Shown here one piece after another: positions 9,770-19,587 of a stretch of DNA of 64,000 bases; positions within the stretch are counted from its first letter, which is position 1, and each line of letters begins with the position of its first letter. Location: the NCBI GenBank assembly GCA_028753945.1, contig JAPNXP010000013.1, positions 4,775,501 through 4,839,500 on the forward strand, in the 5' to 3' direction. The stretch comes from Hexactinellida sp. DTS-2022. Lineage: Eukaryota; Porifera; Hexactinellida. The position numbers were made by a program, and so were the translations under genes. The notes beneath the pieces were generated by a model that saw nothing but the letters and a program-made list of their open reading frames with translations, ran no database searches and was not told the DNA's origin.

Positions 9770-12700
9770 TCAAGTCTTTCCTTTGAACCTATAGAACTTC
9801 TCGTGCTCCTCTCTCATTTCTTTGTAAAACGCTTTTCCGTTCGTGTCCAGCTGAGCTTGCAGAGCCAGCAGAGTTTCAGGTTTCGAGAACCCAATTAGCG
9901 CAAATATGCTCGGCTTTAGTGTTTTCTTTATAATTTGTTTCTCTGCGCACTCCTGTGCAGTGGCTATATACTGCAGTATGAGGTGGTGCGTGTAGTTGGA
10001 GAGAGGAGGGAGGGTTGTGTACGATTCAAACAGACGGGTTAGAATAGGGAATTCTGCGTTGCTGTGGAGACTGAACACGCTTCTTATCAGCTCCTTGGTT
10101 ACGAGTAGGAACGTAGGTATGCAGGAGATAGCGCAATCTGGATAGTTACGCAGCATATTATGGAGAGAGGATGATTTGGTTTGGAAGAGCGACAACAGTG
10201 TGTCCGGGCTGTCCACAAACGAAAGCAGAGGAACTAAGCTAAGACAGGTGAGAGCTTCCACCACGGAGCGACTCGACAGTCCGATTTGACTCGGCAGCTT
10301 AAATACGGCTGCTACAAGCCTGAGTGCCATTAGCGCGCGAATTCGGTCTAACTCTCTCTCCAAGAGATTCTTAGTTAGATTGGAGAGAATCCTTTGGAAT
10401 ACTTTCCTGATTTCGCTGCGATGTGTGTCTGGGATATTTCCTTCTATAACGGAACATAGAATGTGGCAAGACCTGACAAACTCAGTGTCGATTTTATCAA
10501 TAATCTCACACAGGAAATATCTGAAATTGTTAATGTCAGAACACCCAATCCACCCAACTAAAATCTCTCTATTCATATAGGCTTGCTTAGTGCATAGTAT
10601 TTCTGAGCTCTTAGCATGCTCTGATACAAGAACTTCCCAATCCAGATCCTGTACCATTACCAGAGTGACCACTCTCCCTATTTGTATGTCTACAGAGTAA
10701 TTGTGTTGTTTTAGTGTATTTGCAATTGAGACAAGAGACTCCAAAGCTGTTACGTCATCGATTCTACTGTTTTGTATGAGCTTCAGCACTTGTCTTATAA
10801 TTGTATTGATTGCCTCTTCTATTTGCTGAGATTGTTCAGATTTATTCGCGAGTATAATATAGGTTAGATTAGCTGACAGGAGTCTCAATATCTTTCCCCT
10901 AACTTGTACACTTAGAGATTTTAGTAATATCGGTGTTGTTATTTCTACCAGCTCGTTGAGTGCAGCTGTAACATCAACAGGCCTATTGGTGGCAGAACTA
11001 ATTATGGCATAAGTAAGGTCTAGCTGTATATCTGGTATTTGAGAGATATTCGCTTGGGATATCTGGTGGCATAGCTGGATCGCGTAGTTTGTTAGAGATA
11101 AGTATTGGTCTTTGTTTTTATCGAAAAGAAGCAAGCTAATCCCTGCAAACACGTCGTAACATAGACTTGTAGTCAGGCTATTATCTAAGGCTATTCTGTA
11201 TATGCATTTTGCAAAGGGCCCGAGAGTGCTCAAATACGTTAATCCTTCTGTTTTACGGGTTTTGAGTTTGCTACTAACTCCGCGCATTAGTGTTACACAG
11301 TAGCACAGTATTCGCTCAGTTAGTGTATTACTGGCCGCCAGTAATACAAGGAGAACCTCCATTCCTAGAAGCAGATTGAGTTTAAGCTGAATAGAGACAC
11401 AGGAAAGAGGAATAATTCCAAACTTATCCATGAGAAATACAATCTCTTTATGACACTTCGTGTTAACAGCTGTTATACCACTGTTTGTAGTCAGCAGGCT
11501 TTGTATATCTTGAATGATGGAATTCGTATCAACAACAACAACATTTTCCTTCGATTTACTGTCGAGTTTGTTAATTAGTTTCGAATACAATTCTTGATTT
11601 ATCTTCGTTGCCAGATCATGTGAGCTATAACTCTCAATTGTGTTGAAAACTTGTATCATGATTGTATAAGAGAGATAGGGGTGGAGCAACCGTAACTCTT
11701 TGAATTGATCTGAAAACACAATATTTATCAATTCAGTATCATTTGAGTTGTTTGTGTCCAATATAACTATTTTCTCTGAAATGCTCACTAGAGTTAGATG
11801 GCTCAACTTATCTGAATACAGTGAGCAGTGCTGCAGTATTGTAGGCAGTATGGTGTGGCTTGCATCGCATGTCAGGTAGCGTTCCACTGCCTGAGAGAGA
11901 GGGGGAGAGATTGGAATAACTTTAATTGCAGAATGAGAAAAGCGAGATAAAGTTATTAGTGTGTTTATTTGGATCTCTCTCAGTCGCTTCATTAATTCCT
12001 TATCAAATTTGCTGGTGATCTCTTCCCATTTCCCAGCCCATTTAGCAGGGATTATGAACTCATCGAATTGTTCGATTTCCAGATTTTGTATCGAGGAGAG
12101 AGTTGGGAATTTCGAGACAGGCAGCTGAGCTATAACAAGCACAGACAATATGAACGCATCCAGAATTATAAAGTAGCAGATTATGTGTAGAGTTGTGGTT
12201 GTGTCGTATGATTGTATTAGCGAGCAGAGCTGAGTGAGGAGCAGTAGGAATTCATTTCTCTGCGTGGAAGTGGCGTTGAGATCTCCTACGGGAGACACAG
12301 ATAGGATGTAGCTTAGGAAATCAGATTGTATTATCATCCCGGGGTGTGTTTGGGAAGAGCTCGTCTCAACAGCTGATAATATCAATTTAATACACTTGTT
12401 GCAGGTGTTCAGTGAACTCGTACCAAAATACTTTTGTGTTACATTCTTAAATTCAAACCTGGATTGAATCGGCGCTGTATCCAACTTCCCAGCTGCTTCT
12501 ATTATAATCTGAACCAACTTATCCAATTGGCTTAGTTTGGAGTATATTCCGAATACACTGTTTAGCAGTAGCTTGCTATGAACACCGCAGCTGAATGCTA
12601 TCCTGAATATGTCTGTTAGATTAGTTTCCAGTATCGAATGGTTGATTCTCTGTATGTTAGCCATGCACCTGGAGGTTTGCTCTGGGAATAGACTGTACGT

Positions 12701-13591
12701 ACTCATTAGGACTGATAGGATTCCTGAAAACGTCTCTGTTTCCGCTGATAGGAGATCCGGGTCATTGGGGATTACACGCAGATGAGATTCCAACTTTTCT
12801 ATTACCGAAGACAGACATTCGAGTTTATCAACCAAGTAGTCAGCTGTCTCTAGGTTGAGTCCAATAATGAAATGGCTAAATGCTAAAATGGAGAACTGTT
12901 TACAACTTGTTTGGAAGTCACTGAATGCAGTCAGGAAATCAGACACCAACTCGGGTAGGAATTTATAAAAAGATTCTAATGTTAGTGGATCTGCTGAATC
13001 TCCCAAAAGTGTGAGAACTGAGAATAATTTCTGAACGTGTTCTGTCTTTCTAAGTTTCTTGCGAAATAAGTTCGTATAATCTTCCAAAAGGCTTGTGTGA
13101 AAAAGCGCACTCACCATTATCCCCCTCAACCCACTACAATCAGTATCCACCAACGTACCCTGGTGTAATATGAGGATAGAAACTTGTAGCAGATTATCAC
13201 AGAACACGCTACAAACCCGTCTAACATTCGGACTGCTAGTTTGTAGCTGGGAATAGTGCTGCGTGAGATGCCGACTGCATATATCAGTCTCCTCGCTAGC
13301 TCTCCCATTCTCCCTCACCTCTCTATACACCCAGGATAAGAACTCTGCCAGGAGGAGAGAACTCCGTTCTAACGAAGCGAATATCACCAAAGCAGAGGGG
13401 AATGAAAGTACTTTTGGAACAGCGATAGCCGCATAATGGATAGCAGTGCTGTTAGAAGATTTGAATGTGTCCAGCAGTATTGAATCCCATCGTATATTGC
13501 AGCTAATTGTAACTGTAATGTCCCTGCCCTCTCGACTGTACTGGTCTAGCAACTTGTTCAGCTTCAACCAGTCTGATACTGGGCTACTCAT
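9770..13591 (-). CDS. URB2: URB2/Npa2-type ribosome biogenesis protein
   Basis: A single uninterrupted frame of 1,273 residues, long for an intronless animal gene. It is helical and leucine-rich throughout, as expected for an ARM/HEAT-like scaffold. The C-terminal block (KTLKPSIFALIGFSKPETLLALQAQLD..GKAFYKEMREEHEKFYRFKGK) fits the conserved Urb2/Npa2 domain end, and yeast and human URB2 have similar lengths. URB2 acts in the nucleolus in early assembly of the 60S subunit. The gene starts 144 bp from the divergent nucleoside kinase. The call rests mainly on the C-terminal domain and overall size. Confidence 0.83.
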   Translation of the reverse strand: MSSPVSDWLKLNKLLDQYSREGRDITVTISCNIRWDSILLDTFKSSNSTAIHYAAIAVPKVLSFPSALVIFASLERSSLLLAEFLSWVYREVRENGRASEETDICSRHLTQHYSQLQTSSPNVRRVCSVFCDNLLQVSILILHQGTLVDTDCSGLRGIMVSALFHTSLLEDYTNLFRKKLRKTEHVQKLFSVLTLLGDSADPLTLESFYKFLPELVSDFLTAFSDFQTSCKQFSILAFSHFIIGLNLETADYLVDKLECLSSVIEKLESHLRVIPNDPDLLSAETETFSGILSVLMSTYSLFPEQTSRCMANIQRINHSILETNLTDIFRIAFSCGVHSKLLLNSVFGIYSKLSQLDKLVQIIIEAAGKLDTAPIQSRFEFKNVTQKYFGTSSLNTCNKCIKLILSAVETSSSQTHPGMIIQSDFLSYILSVSPVGDLNATSTQRNEFLLLLTQLCSLIQSYDTTTTLHIICYFIILDAFILSVLVIAQLPVSKFPTLSSIQNLEIEQFDEFIIPAKWAGKWEEITSKFDKELMKRLREIQINTLITLSRFSHSAIKVIPISPPLSQAVERYLTCDASHTILPTILQHCSLYSDKLSHLTLVSISEKIVILDTNNSNDTELINIVFSDQFKELRLLHPYLSYTIMIQVFNTIESYSSHDLATKINQELYSKLINKLDSKSKENVVVVDTNSIIQDIQSLLTTNSGITAVNTKCHKEIVFLMDKFGIIPLSCVSIQLKLNLLLGMEVLLVLLAASNTLTERILCYCVTLMRGVSSKLKTRKTEGLTYLSTLGPFAKCIYRIALDNSLTTSLCYDVFAGISLLLFDKNKDQYLSLTNYAIQLCHQISQANISQIPDIQLDLTYAIISSATNRPVDVTAALNELVEITTPILLKSLSVQVRGKILRLLSANLTYIILANKSEQSQQIEEAINTIIRQVLKLIQNSRIDDVTALESLVSIANTLKQHNYSVDIQIGRVVTLVMVQDLDWEVLVSEHAKSSEILCTKQAYMNREILVGWIGCSDINNFRYFLCEIIDKIDTEFVRSCHILCSVIEGNIPDTHRSEIRKVFQRILSNLTKNLLERELDRIRALMALRLVAAVFKLPSQIGLSSRSVVEALTCLSLVPLLSFVDSPDTLLSLFQTKSSSLHNMLRNYPDCAISCIPTFLLVTKELIRSVFSLHSNAEFPILTRLFESYTTLPPLSNYTHHLILQYIATAQECAEKQIIKKTLKPSIFALIGFSKPETLLALQAQLDTNGKAFYKEMREEHEKFYRFKGKT

Positions 13592-13735
13592 ACTTTATAT
13601 ATTTTCAAATTATTTAAACATTAAACAGAAATAATTGTTAGTTTAGTTTGTATTATTTTGAGCATTTAAGTTACTATTATTTGGAAGCATTTAATTGGTA
13701 GCCTCGGCTTATATTTTAGCTAAGTTATTGGTGCT
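13592..13735. promoter_or_regulatory. Shared bidirectional promoter, URB2 / nucleoside kinase
   Basis: Only 144 bp separate the two divergent start codons, so both 5' UTRs and core promoters must share this AT-rich interval. No clear TATA box or initiator is distinguishable. Confidence 0.55.
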
Positions 13736-14431
13736 ATGGAGCTGTTAGAGCATGGCAAGTACAGGATATCAGTGGAGGGTAATATAGCTTGTGGGAAGAG
13801 TACACTGCTGCGACACCTTTCCAGGAACCCCAGCGTGGAGGTGCGATACGAACCGGTGGAGAAGTGGCGGAATGTGGAGGGGGAGAACCTTATGGCTCGG
13901 TACTACGCGGACATTCCTCGCTTCGCGTATTTGTTCCAGCAGAATGTTATGCTTACGATGATGGAGCTACACCACGCCCCACAGACCAAGCCTATATTCG
14001 TGATGGAGAGGAGCGCGTACAGCAGTAGGTACTGCTTCGTTAAGACTCTGTACCAGAGCAAGTTAATGGAGCCACTGGAGTTCAATTGTTTCGACCGTTT
14101 GTTCCATTGGCTGACTAGTCAGAACCCGCCGTCCCTAGATCTTATCGTATACATGCGCGCCTCGCCCGAGACCTGTATCCAGCGTTTGTATTCGCGAAGT
14201 CGCGAGGAAGAGAAGTCGGTCTCACTCTCATACATGCAAGCTCTGCATGAGTGTTATGAGCAGTGGCTGGGCACACCGCATAACCATGTGTGGCATAACA
14301 ATACTCCAGTTCTGTTGCTAGAGAGCAATGTGGATCTCGGGTCAGACGCGGCGCTACATAATAAGATGGCGACGCAAATATGGCAGAAGCTGGAAAATCT
14401 GGAAAGGCCGTTGAAAACATATGTCAAATAG
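13736..14431 (+). CDS. Deoxyribonucleoside kinase (TK2/dCK/dNK family)
   Basis: A single-exon protein of 231 residues. The P-loop GNIACGKS is at 15-22, the substrate-site ERS motif at 91-93 is followed by AYSSRYCF, and an Arg-rich LID (SRSREEEKS) lies at about 153-161. These define the dNK family, which phosphorylates deoxynucleosides in the salvage pathway. There is little N-terminal extension (seven residues before the core), so no mitochondrial presequence is apparent. The form looks like cytosolic insect-type dNK or a processed TK2. Substrate preference cannot be read from sequence alone. Confidence 0.9.
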   Translation: MELLEHGKYRISVEGNIACGKSTLLRHLSRNPSVEVRYEPVEKWRNVEGENLMARYYADIPRFAYLFQQNVMLTMMELHHAPQTKPIFVMERSAYSSRYCFVKTLYQSKLMEPLEFNCFDRLFHWLTSQNPPSLDLIVYMRASPETCIQRLYSRSREEEKSVSLSYMQALHECYEQWLGTPHNHVWHNNTPVLLLESNVDLGSDAALHNKMATQIWQKLENLERPLKTYVK

Positions 14432-14933
14432 GAAAATAAACGTATTTCTATTTGATGCATGTCTAGGATAGCATTTGTATTAGCTTTATTATTTCATTCA
14501 ATTTCAGAAAAAATATACTGATTTATGCATTTTGTTACATGTCTATTCACTTATTTATATGACACCAATTCTATTACGAACATAATTATTTCATTATTAG
14601 AATAGTTAGGGGTATTGGATATGGGATTCGTTATAAGTCATAAAAATCTAAACTTCAAATTTGCATTTGGATAAATGTTTATGATACACTTTGTTTCTAG
14701 TGATTATACTAGATGTAGATCAATACAAGTTACCCCCACATCAGAAATGCAACATAGTAACCAAAATACACCGAACTTACAAAATAGAAAATAACTTCTC
14801 TCAAAAAATCAACAGAGTTATGCTTCTATTCTCAGTCAAGTAAGTTATTCGACAAGTTAGGAGTTATCCTTGGTTTAGTTTAAAAAGATCGTACCCAAGG
14901 TCATAGATTGCTACTTTTGACAAAAAGATAGTC
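14432..14933. other. Spacer between the kinase 3' end and tRNA-Lys
   Basis: AT-rich, with no frame or repeat ends recognised. An AATAAA occurs just after the kinase stop (AGGAAAATAAACG), a plausible polyadenylation signal. Confidence 0.45.
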
Positions 14934-15006
14934 GCCCAGTATGGGACTCGAACCCACGACCCTCAGGTTAAAAGCCTGATGCTCTAGCCAACTGAGCTAA
15001 CTGGGC
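14934..15006 (-). tRNA. tRNA-Lys (anticodon TTT)
   Basis: Read on the minus strand, the 73-nt cloverleaf has acceptor GCCCAGT/ACTGGGC and D-arm TAGCTCAGTTGGCTAGAGCA. The anticodon stem-loop is TCAGG-CTTTTAA-CCTGA and the T-arm is GTGGG-TTCGAGT-CCCAT. The A box (TAGCTCAGTTGG) and B box (GGTTCGAGTCC) are intact and there is no intron. A short T run follows downstream on the minus strand (near 14920-14930), as expected for Pol III termination. Confidence 0.97.
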
Positions 15007-15152
15007 AGACACAGAAATAACAATCTCCATTTTATAGTTTTCATGTTTCACAAGTTCAAAAGTAGCTACAAAGTATAATATTATTTCACCTCCTAACCCT
15101 GTAATTCCATATCTTAATTAACCAATTGTATAATTATTGATAACAGATGCGC

Positions 15153-16976
15153 TTACGCATTGACAAGGGTTTTCTTTCTCTTCTTGCTCTTCACCATGGC
15201 ATGCGCCAGGAACTCAGAAACGAGGTCTGTTCCCTCCGCGTTTTGCAGCGGACCGGAAATCTCCTGTTTGGCGAGAATAGCGTATATCAGCTGTGTCAGC
15301 TCGGCTGAGTAGGGCGGGGAAATCACACTCAGCACTTCGCTCACGAAGTGTCTAATCAGAGACTGATCGTAGCTGCCTCTCTCGCTGCACTCTAGAATAT
15401 AGCTAATAACCTCTATAGAGTATCCGCACACAAACAGGTGTATCATGTGGTCTAGTACGGTCTGCTGTAACTCCAACTCGTGGTATATCTCAACCGACTG
15501 ATTAGTAGTGCTAAACAACTCTGTTAGCAGCTCGAACACGTCAGGATGCAACAGACAATGTTTCTCACATATTTCATCCAACAGCACGAAGTACACCGGA
15601 CCATGGATGGGATACACCTGGAAGAAGTCCGTTCCTTTGAGTGTATGCGAGAACCAACAGAGAGCTCCCTTTGCCACCACGGGGTAGGCTATGAACAGGA
15701 GCAGATTGGAGAAGTGAGATTGTACGTCCGAGAGGTTTAGAGTCAGCTGTTTGAATATCGAGCTGGACAGCTGGAGGGCCTCTATCGTCTCCTGGAGTTC
15801 TGATTGGTTGTCGGGGGGCGTGGCCTCTGGGGAGAGGTCGGACGCTTGCATGGTTACGGCAAAGGCCAGAAGGAATGTGCATTTCTCTACGTGGTCTGGA
15901 TTTGCTGATCCATTCGGATGGTATATCTCCTCAACCAACAACTTAAGGAACTGAGGCGCTCTGAGTAGCAACACGGACCCGCTAGAGGAATGTTCCCCTC
16001 TGAAATACTCGTATATCGTGTTGACATCCGATATGTGCAGCGCATCCTTGGTTAGTATCGAGCTGATGGCTGCCAGCACCTGGTAGTCGCAGGGAATCTG
16101 TTTGACGAGGAGGTCGATGCGTGTTACGTCTAGCCCCTTAGCCCTGGCCTCTTTGGTGAGGTGATGGGAGAGGAACTGCACTAGGAATCTGTTCTGATTC
16201 TGTAGTGTGTTGGGGGACTGTTCTGTTGAGTTCGTATCCTGCTTTGTGAGAGCTAGCACGTTATCGAAGCTAGTCAGGAAGTGCAGGAAGGCTTGTATCA
16301 GGAAATAGGCATGCTGGCTGTTGAGTGCCAGCTGTGTGAACTCCTTCAGTGTGGAATTGTACTTGGAGTTAGGTTCCATTGCCTCGGTTAGATTGCTAAG
16401 GATCTTAGTGAGAGCTGGATTGAGAATAGTTTGGAAATACTGGAAGTTGCTGGACGCAGTTTTGACATTTATGAGTTCGCTTTGGTAGCCGGAGTTGGCA
16501 ATGAGATCCTGCATTAGTTTTAGCATCAGACAGTCCGGATACATGTCCAGGAGCTTGTATATCATCTGTCGCCAGTATTTCTCGTTAATCATTGTCTCCA
16601 GCCAGGGAGGAATCTCGTGCCGCGAGAATATCTCGTCAGCTTTCTTAGGATCGAAGCTCCGCATTATGAATTCTGCGAAATGGTTCATATTGAGTTCATT
16701 GGTGCTCTTGGCCGGGTGTCCGAGAGAGGACAGCAGATCCTGTAACACGTATACCGCAAAGGGGGCACATTCGTACCCCTCGAATAGTAGCTCGTAGACC
16801 TCTCCCAGGGGGCGCCCCTCCCCCAGGTACTTCTCTATCACCGGGCAGAGGGACGGCTCCAATACGAAGTCTTTCTGGGAGAGCTCTTGCTCCAGACCGG
16901 CGGTCTCCTGCTCGTGAGAGAGCTCCAGCGACTTGGAGGCGTCGTGTGACGTATCCGCTTCCGTGCTGTCGTCCAT
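15153..16976 (-). CDS. NELFCD: Negative elongation factor C/D
   Basis: A single-exon frame of 607 residues, close to the 580-590 of other animals. Landmarks of the TH1/NELF-C domain are present: SFDPKKADEIF, PPWLETMI...W..MIYKLLDMYPDCLMLKL, SGYQSEL, LLDEI...LLHPDVFELL and the C-terminal LIRHFVSEVLSVISPPYSAELTQLI. NELF-C/D is a core subunit of the NELF complex, which with DSIF holds Pol II in promoter-proximal pausing. NELF is absent from yeast, nematodes and plants, so its presence supports a metazoan-lineage host. The acidic N-terminus (residues 1-40) is variable. Confidence 0.93.
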   Translation of the reverse strand: MDDSTEADTSHDASKSLELSHEQETAGLEQELSQKDFVLEPSLCPVIEKYLGEGRPLGEVYELLFEGYECAPFAVYVLQDLLSSLGHPAKSTNELNMNHFAEFIMRSFDPKKADEIFSRHEIPPWLETMINEKYWRQMIYKLLDMYPDCLMLKLMQDLIANSGYQSELINVKTASSNFQYFQTILNPALTKILSNLTEAMEPNSKYNSTLKEFTQLALNSQHAYFLIQAFLHFLTSFDNVLALTKQDTNSTEQSPNTLQNQNRFLVQFLSHHLTKEARAKGLDVTRIDLLVKQIPCDYQVLAAISSILTKDALHISDVNTIYEYFRGEHSSSGSVLLLRAPQFLKLLVEEIYHPNGSANPDHVEKCTFLLAFAVTMQASDLSPEATPPDNQSELQETIEALQLSSSIFKQLTLNLSDVQSHFSNLLLFIAYPVVAKGALCWFSHTLKGTDFFQVYPIHGPVYFVLLDEICEKHCLLHPDVFELLTELFSTTNQSVEIYHELELQQTVLDHMIHLFVCGYSIEVISYILECSERGSYDQSLIRHFVSEVLSVISPPYSAELTQLIYAILAKQEISGPLQNAEGTDLVSEFLAHAMVKSKKRKKTLVNA

Positions 16977-17023
16977 TAACCACTGGGTCTCCTATATTCA
17001 GTCAGTTCAGTAATACTCTCTAT

Positions 17024-17248
17024 ACAGTGACTCAGGTCTGCAAGTTATATGAACAACTTTTCGTCTGATTAATATAACAACTTTTCGTCTGTTTGATATT
17101 ATACTGTTAACAGTCTTAACTTAACAATGGCCCCAATTTAGCAACTAACATATGTATTTACCGTAAGTTGAGTTCGCTTATTATGTCTCTCTATTATGAA
17201 CAATTACGTATTTTGTCTATTGAATGTTTTTCGAAAATAACCTGACTG
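17024..17248. mobile_element. MITE, CAGGTCTGC family
   Basis: Ends CAGTGACTCAGGTCTGC and AACCTGACTG are bordered by TA (17022-17023, 17249-17250). The interior shares TATGAACAA and TTTTCGTCTG blocks with the copies near 34.1 kb and 37.9 kb. Confidence 0.7.
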
Positions 17249-17437
17249 TAGTTATCTTCACACTGAACAAACTTTATTTATGGCAACCCCATTGTTTATA
17301 CATAGTATTTATTCTTGTTTCTGAATACAGCGTCTATTTATTGTTTAATTAAGAATTTCGAACAATACAGCTAACAATCACAGTATAACAACATAGTTAT
17401 TATCTGTACTTTGCTACTACAACAGTTTAGCTACTGA

Positions 17438-19276
17438 TTATATTTTGATAATCTGTCCTGAGAATCCCTCCTCGGTTACCCTCAGTCTACAGAAGCTCCC
17501 GCCCGTGTTCCCCCTCACGAGTCTCCCCGGATTAACACACAGCGTGGGGCCCTCCAATCTCAGGAACTCTTTCATCTGAGAGGGCACAACCAGGATGTGC
17601 GGACGCTCGTTAATGGCCAGGTGAATGCTCTTCGTTATTTCCAAATTAACCTCTTCGCTTGGTGGGTACAAAGGGTAGAATCTCCGCTGGAGAAATAAAT
17701 GTCCTAAAATCCGCGAGAATTTATCTTTCATTTCAACAGCCACTTCTTGCATAGCCATATGTGTGACAATATCGGTTGAAGTGACCGCGAATCTGACCGT
17801 GTTGCAGTCGAACTGTGCGGGGTTTGGGAACAGTAGCGAGTAGCTGCTTACTTTATCCTTCACGCCTCTGAGCATTGCGTCTCGTAGGTTCATATCTGAA
17901 TAGGGGGGCTGGGGGAATATCGGGTGATGGAACATGTCCTTAAGAGACGGAATTAGCACCACCTTAGTGCCTATTCTGCTCGTGACGCTTAGAACTAGCT
18001 CCACTTTCCGCCGAAACAGTTCTGTGTAGTTGCACTGCAGCTCTTCAGTCCTAAGCGCAGTGGTGTGGTCCGCTACAAACGGGCCTGTCATTATCAACAG
18101 GTCTGGCTTGGCCTCGGCTATAACGCGAATAAAGTCCTTCAGAGGTTGGTACCCCAGGTTGTTATCGGGCGTATAGGGACCGGACACGATGTACACGTTG
18201 AGAGGGTGAGTAGTGATCGGGCGGCTTATCAGGGGCGGGGGGACGCCTATCCTAAGCTCCTTTACGAATACGAGATTCTCATCAGGGTGTTTAAAACCGC
18301 AGACGGCGATATTCTGACCTGGGAACATTGAATATCTGTCCAGTGCCGACAGGTCTAGCTTGGCCCATCGGTGTCTAATCGAAGTCTCCCTTGTACCCAT
18401 TATAGCGAAGGAGGTGGACCTCATATTGGAAGACTCGTGTTCGTCTTCGTTGTCGAAGTCCGGCGCCACTCGCCCCGACCACCAAATGTTCTGTCCGCCG
18501 GTCTCCAGTGTATCGAAACCAGGGATGTCCAACTCGACTGCTATCAGCTCTGACATTTCGTCCGTCTGTTCGTCCATGACCTGTGCGTCCACCTCTAGGC
18601 GAGGGTACATGTACTTGTATGGGGCGGTTAGGGGGGGCACGTTCGGGTGAGGAGAGACCAGTTCTATGACACAGGGGTCTCTCTCAGAGGGAGGGGCGCT
18701 GTTCTTCCAGCTGGTAGTCAGGTTTGGGTCCTGCCACTCCTCGGGAAGCAGGTGCTCGTGAATGGAGGCGACTATTTTACTCGCGGTTTTCCTCGCAGCA
18801 TACGGAGTCTCCTCTACAGGGTCTGGCTTAGAGGCGGGAGAGGAGAGCTCGTCTCGCTCATCCATGGTTAGCAGTGCCTGTATTGAGTTTATTTCTCGCC
18901 TGGCCTTCTCTTTTGTTTCTTCGTCGGCGTATTTCTCTATCATTTCTAAGTCCTCAGGCGCTACTGGCTCTCCCTGCCTCTTGTTGTCTATGCGGACCAT
19001 GGACACGGGCTTAGCGCTCGGCTGCTTAACTGAGGTCCTCAAGAGCTCCGGCAGGAACTTGTCCAGGTCGTTGGGGGTTAGGATAAAGTTAAGTTCGCCC
19101 GATTCATCTTTGAGAGAATGCGTTATCCACTCGTCTACGAATTTGTCTGCGGAAATTCCATTCTGGTTGCAGGTCTCCTGGATACGTGAGAGGACCACAG
19201 GATCGGTGACACGAATGTCAAAACTGTCCAACTGTTCTCGCACGTTTTCCTCAGTAATCACCATTTTGTTCGACAT
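17438..19276 (-). CDS. POLA2: DNA polymerase alpha subunit B
   Basis: Starting at ATG 19276 (MSNKMVITEENV) the frame gives 612 residues, near the usual 600. The order is an N-terminal helical domain, a linker, an OB-like region and a calcineurin-like phosphoesterase fold. The fold is recognised by NVYIVSGPYTPDNNLGYQPLKDFI, PDLLIMTGPFVADH and KVVLIPSLKDMFHHPIFPQPPY. As in other POLA2 proteins this fold is not expected to be catalytic. POLA2 tethers primase to polymerase alpha at replication origins. A 12-residue upstream extension to 19312 is encoded by the adjoining MITE terminus and is rejected as the start. The gene is intronless and divergent from NPHP1. Confidence 0.94.
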   Translation of the reverse strand: MSNKMVITEENVREQLDSFDIRVTDPVVLSRIQETCNQNGISADKFVDEWITHSLKDESGELNFILTPNDLDKFLPELLRTSVKQPSAKPVSMVRIDNKRQGEPVAPEDLEMIEKYADEETKEKARREINSIQALLTMDERDELSSPASKPDPVEETPYAARKTASKIVASIHEHLLPEEWQDPNLTTSWKNSAPPSERDPCVIELVSPHPNVPPLTAPYKYMYPRLEVDAQVMDEQTDEMSELIAVELDIPGFDTLETGGQNIWWSGRVAPDFDNEDEHESSNMRSTSFAIMGTRETSIRHRWAKLDLSALDRYSMFPGQNIAVCGFKHPDENLVFVKELRIGVPPPLISRPITTHPLNVYIVSGPYTPDNNLGYQPLKDFIRVIAEAKPDLLIMTGPFVADHTTALRTEELQCNYTELFRRKVELVLSVTSRIGTKVVLIPSLKDMFHHPIFPQPPYSDMNLRDAMLRGVKDKVSSYSLLFPNPAQFDCNTVRFAVTSTDIVTHMAMQEVAVEMKDKFSRILGHLFLQRRFYPLYPPSEEVNLEITKSIHLAINERPHILVVPSQMKEFLRLEGPTLCVNPGRLVRGNTGGSFCRLRVTEEGFSGQIIKI

Positions 19277-19286
19277 AACTAGAGTA

Positions 19287-19558
19287 CAGTATACTCTCGT
19301 TAACACGAACACCAGGGGACCTTATATTGTTTGTGTTAACCGGAGTTACTTACCTGTGTTTGTATAGGCTAAGGGAATTTAACCTTACTACTTAATTAAC
19401 CGATATTTCGCATCCTATTAACGAGAGTCTACTGCAGCGATTCCCAAAATTTTCAACCGTGGGCCCGATAAAATATTAGACATTCTGTGACCCCCTCCCA
19501 TTGACCGTAATACAATTTTGATACCATGTAGACCCCAGGTTGGTACCCTGGTCTACTG
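19287..19558. mobile_element. pogo-type MITE split by a hAT MITE
   Basis: The left end CAGTATACTCTCGTTAACACG follows TA at 19285-19286. The right end ATTAACGAGAGTCTACTG closes at 19434 and is interrupted there by the hAT element. It occupies much of the POLA2/NPHP1 intergenic space. Confidence 0.75.
19435..19550. mobile_element. hAT-type MITE with 8-bp target duplication
   Basis: It begins CAGCGATTCCCAAAATTTTC and ends GGTTGGTACCCTG, resembling Charlie-like CAGNGGTTCTCAA termini. It is flanked by GTCTACTG at 19427-19434 and again at 19551-19558. The interior is the GACCCCCTCCCATT motif shared with the copies at 24.8, 39.0 and 62.4 kb. Confidence 0.85.
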
Positions 19559-19587
19559 TCTATGTACGAATAGTTATAGCATAGTGT

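Noticed and set aside
19277-19312. Upstream Met for POLA2 (MFVLTRVYCTLV...)
   Set aside because: These codons are the reverse complement of a MITE terminus; the next Met gives the family-like start.
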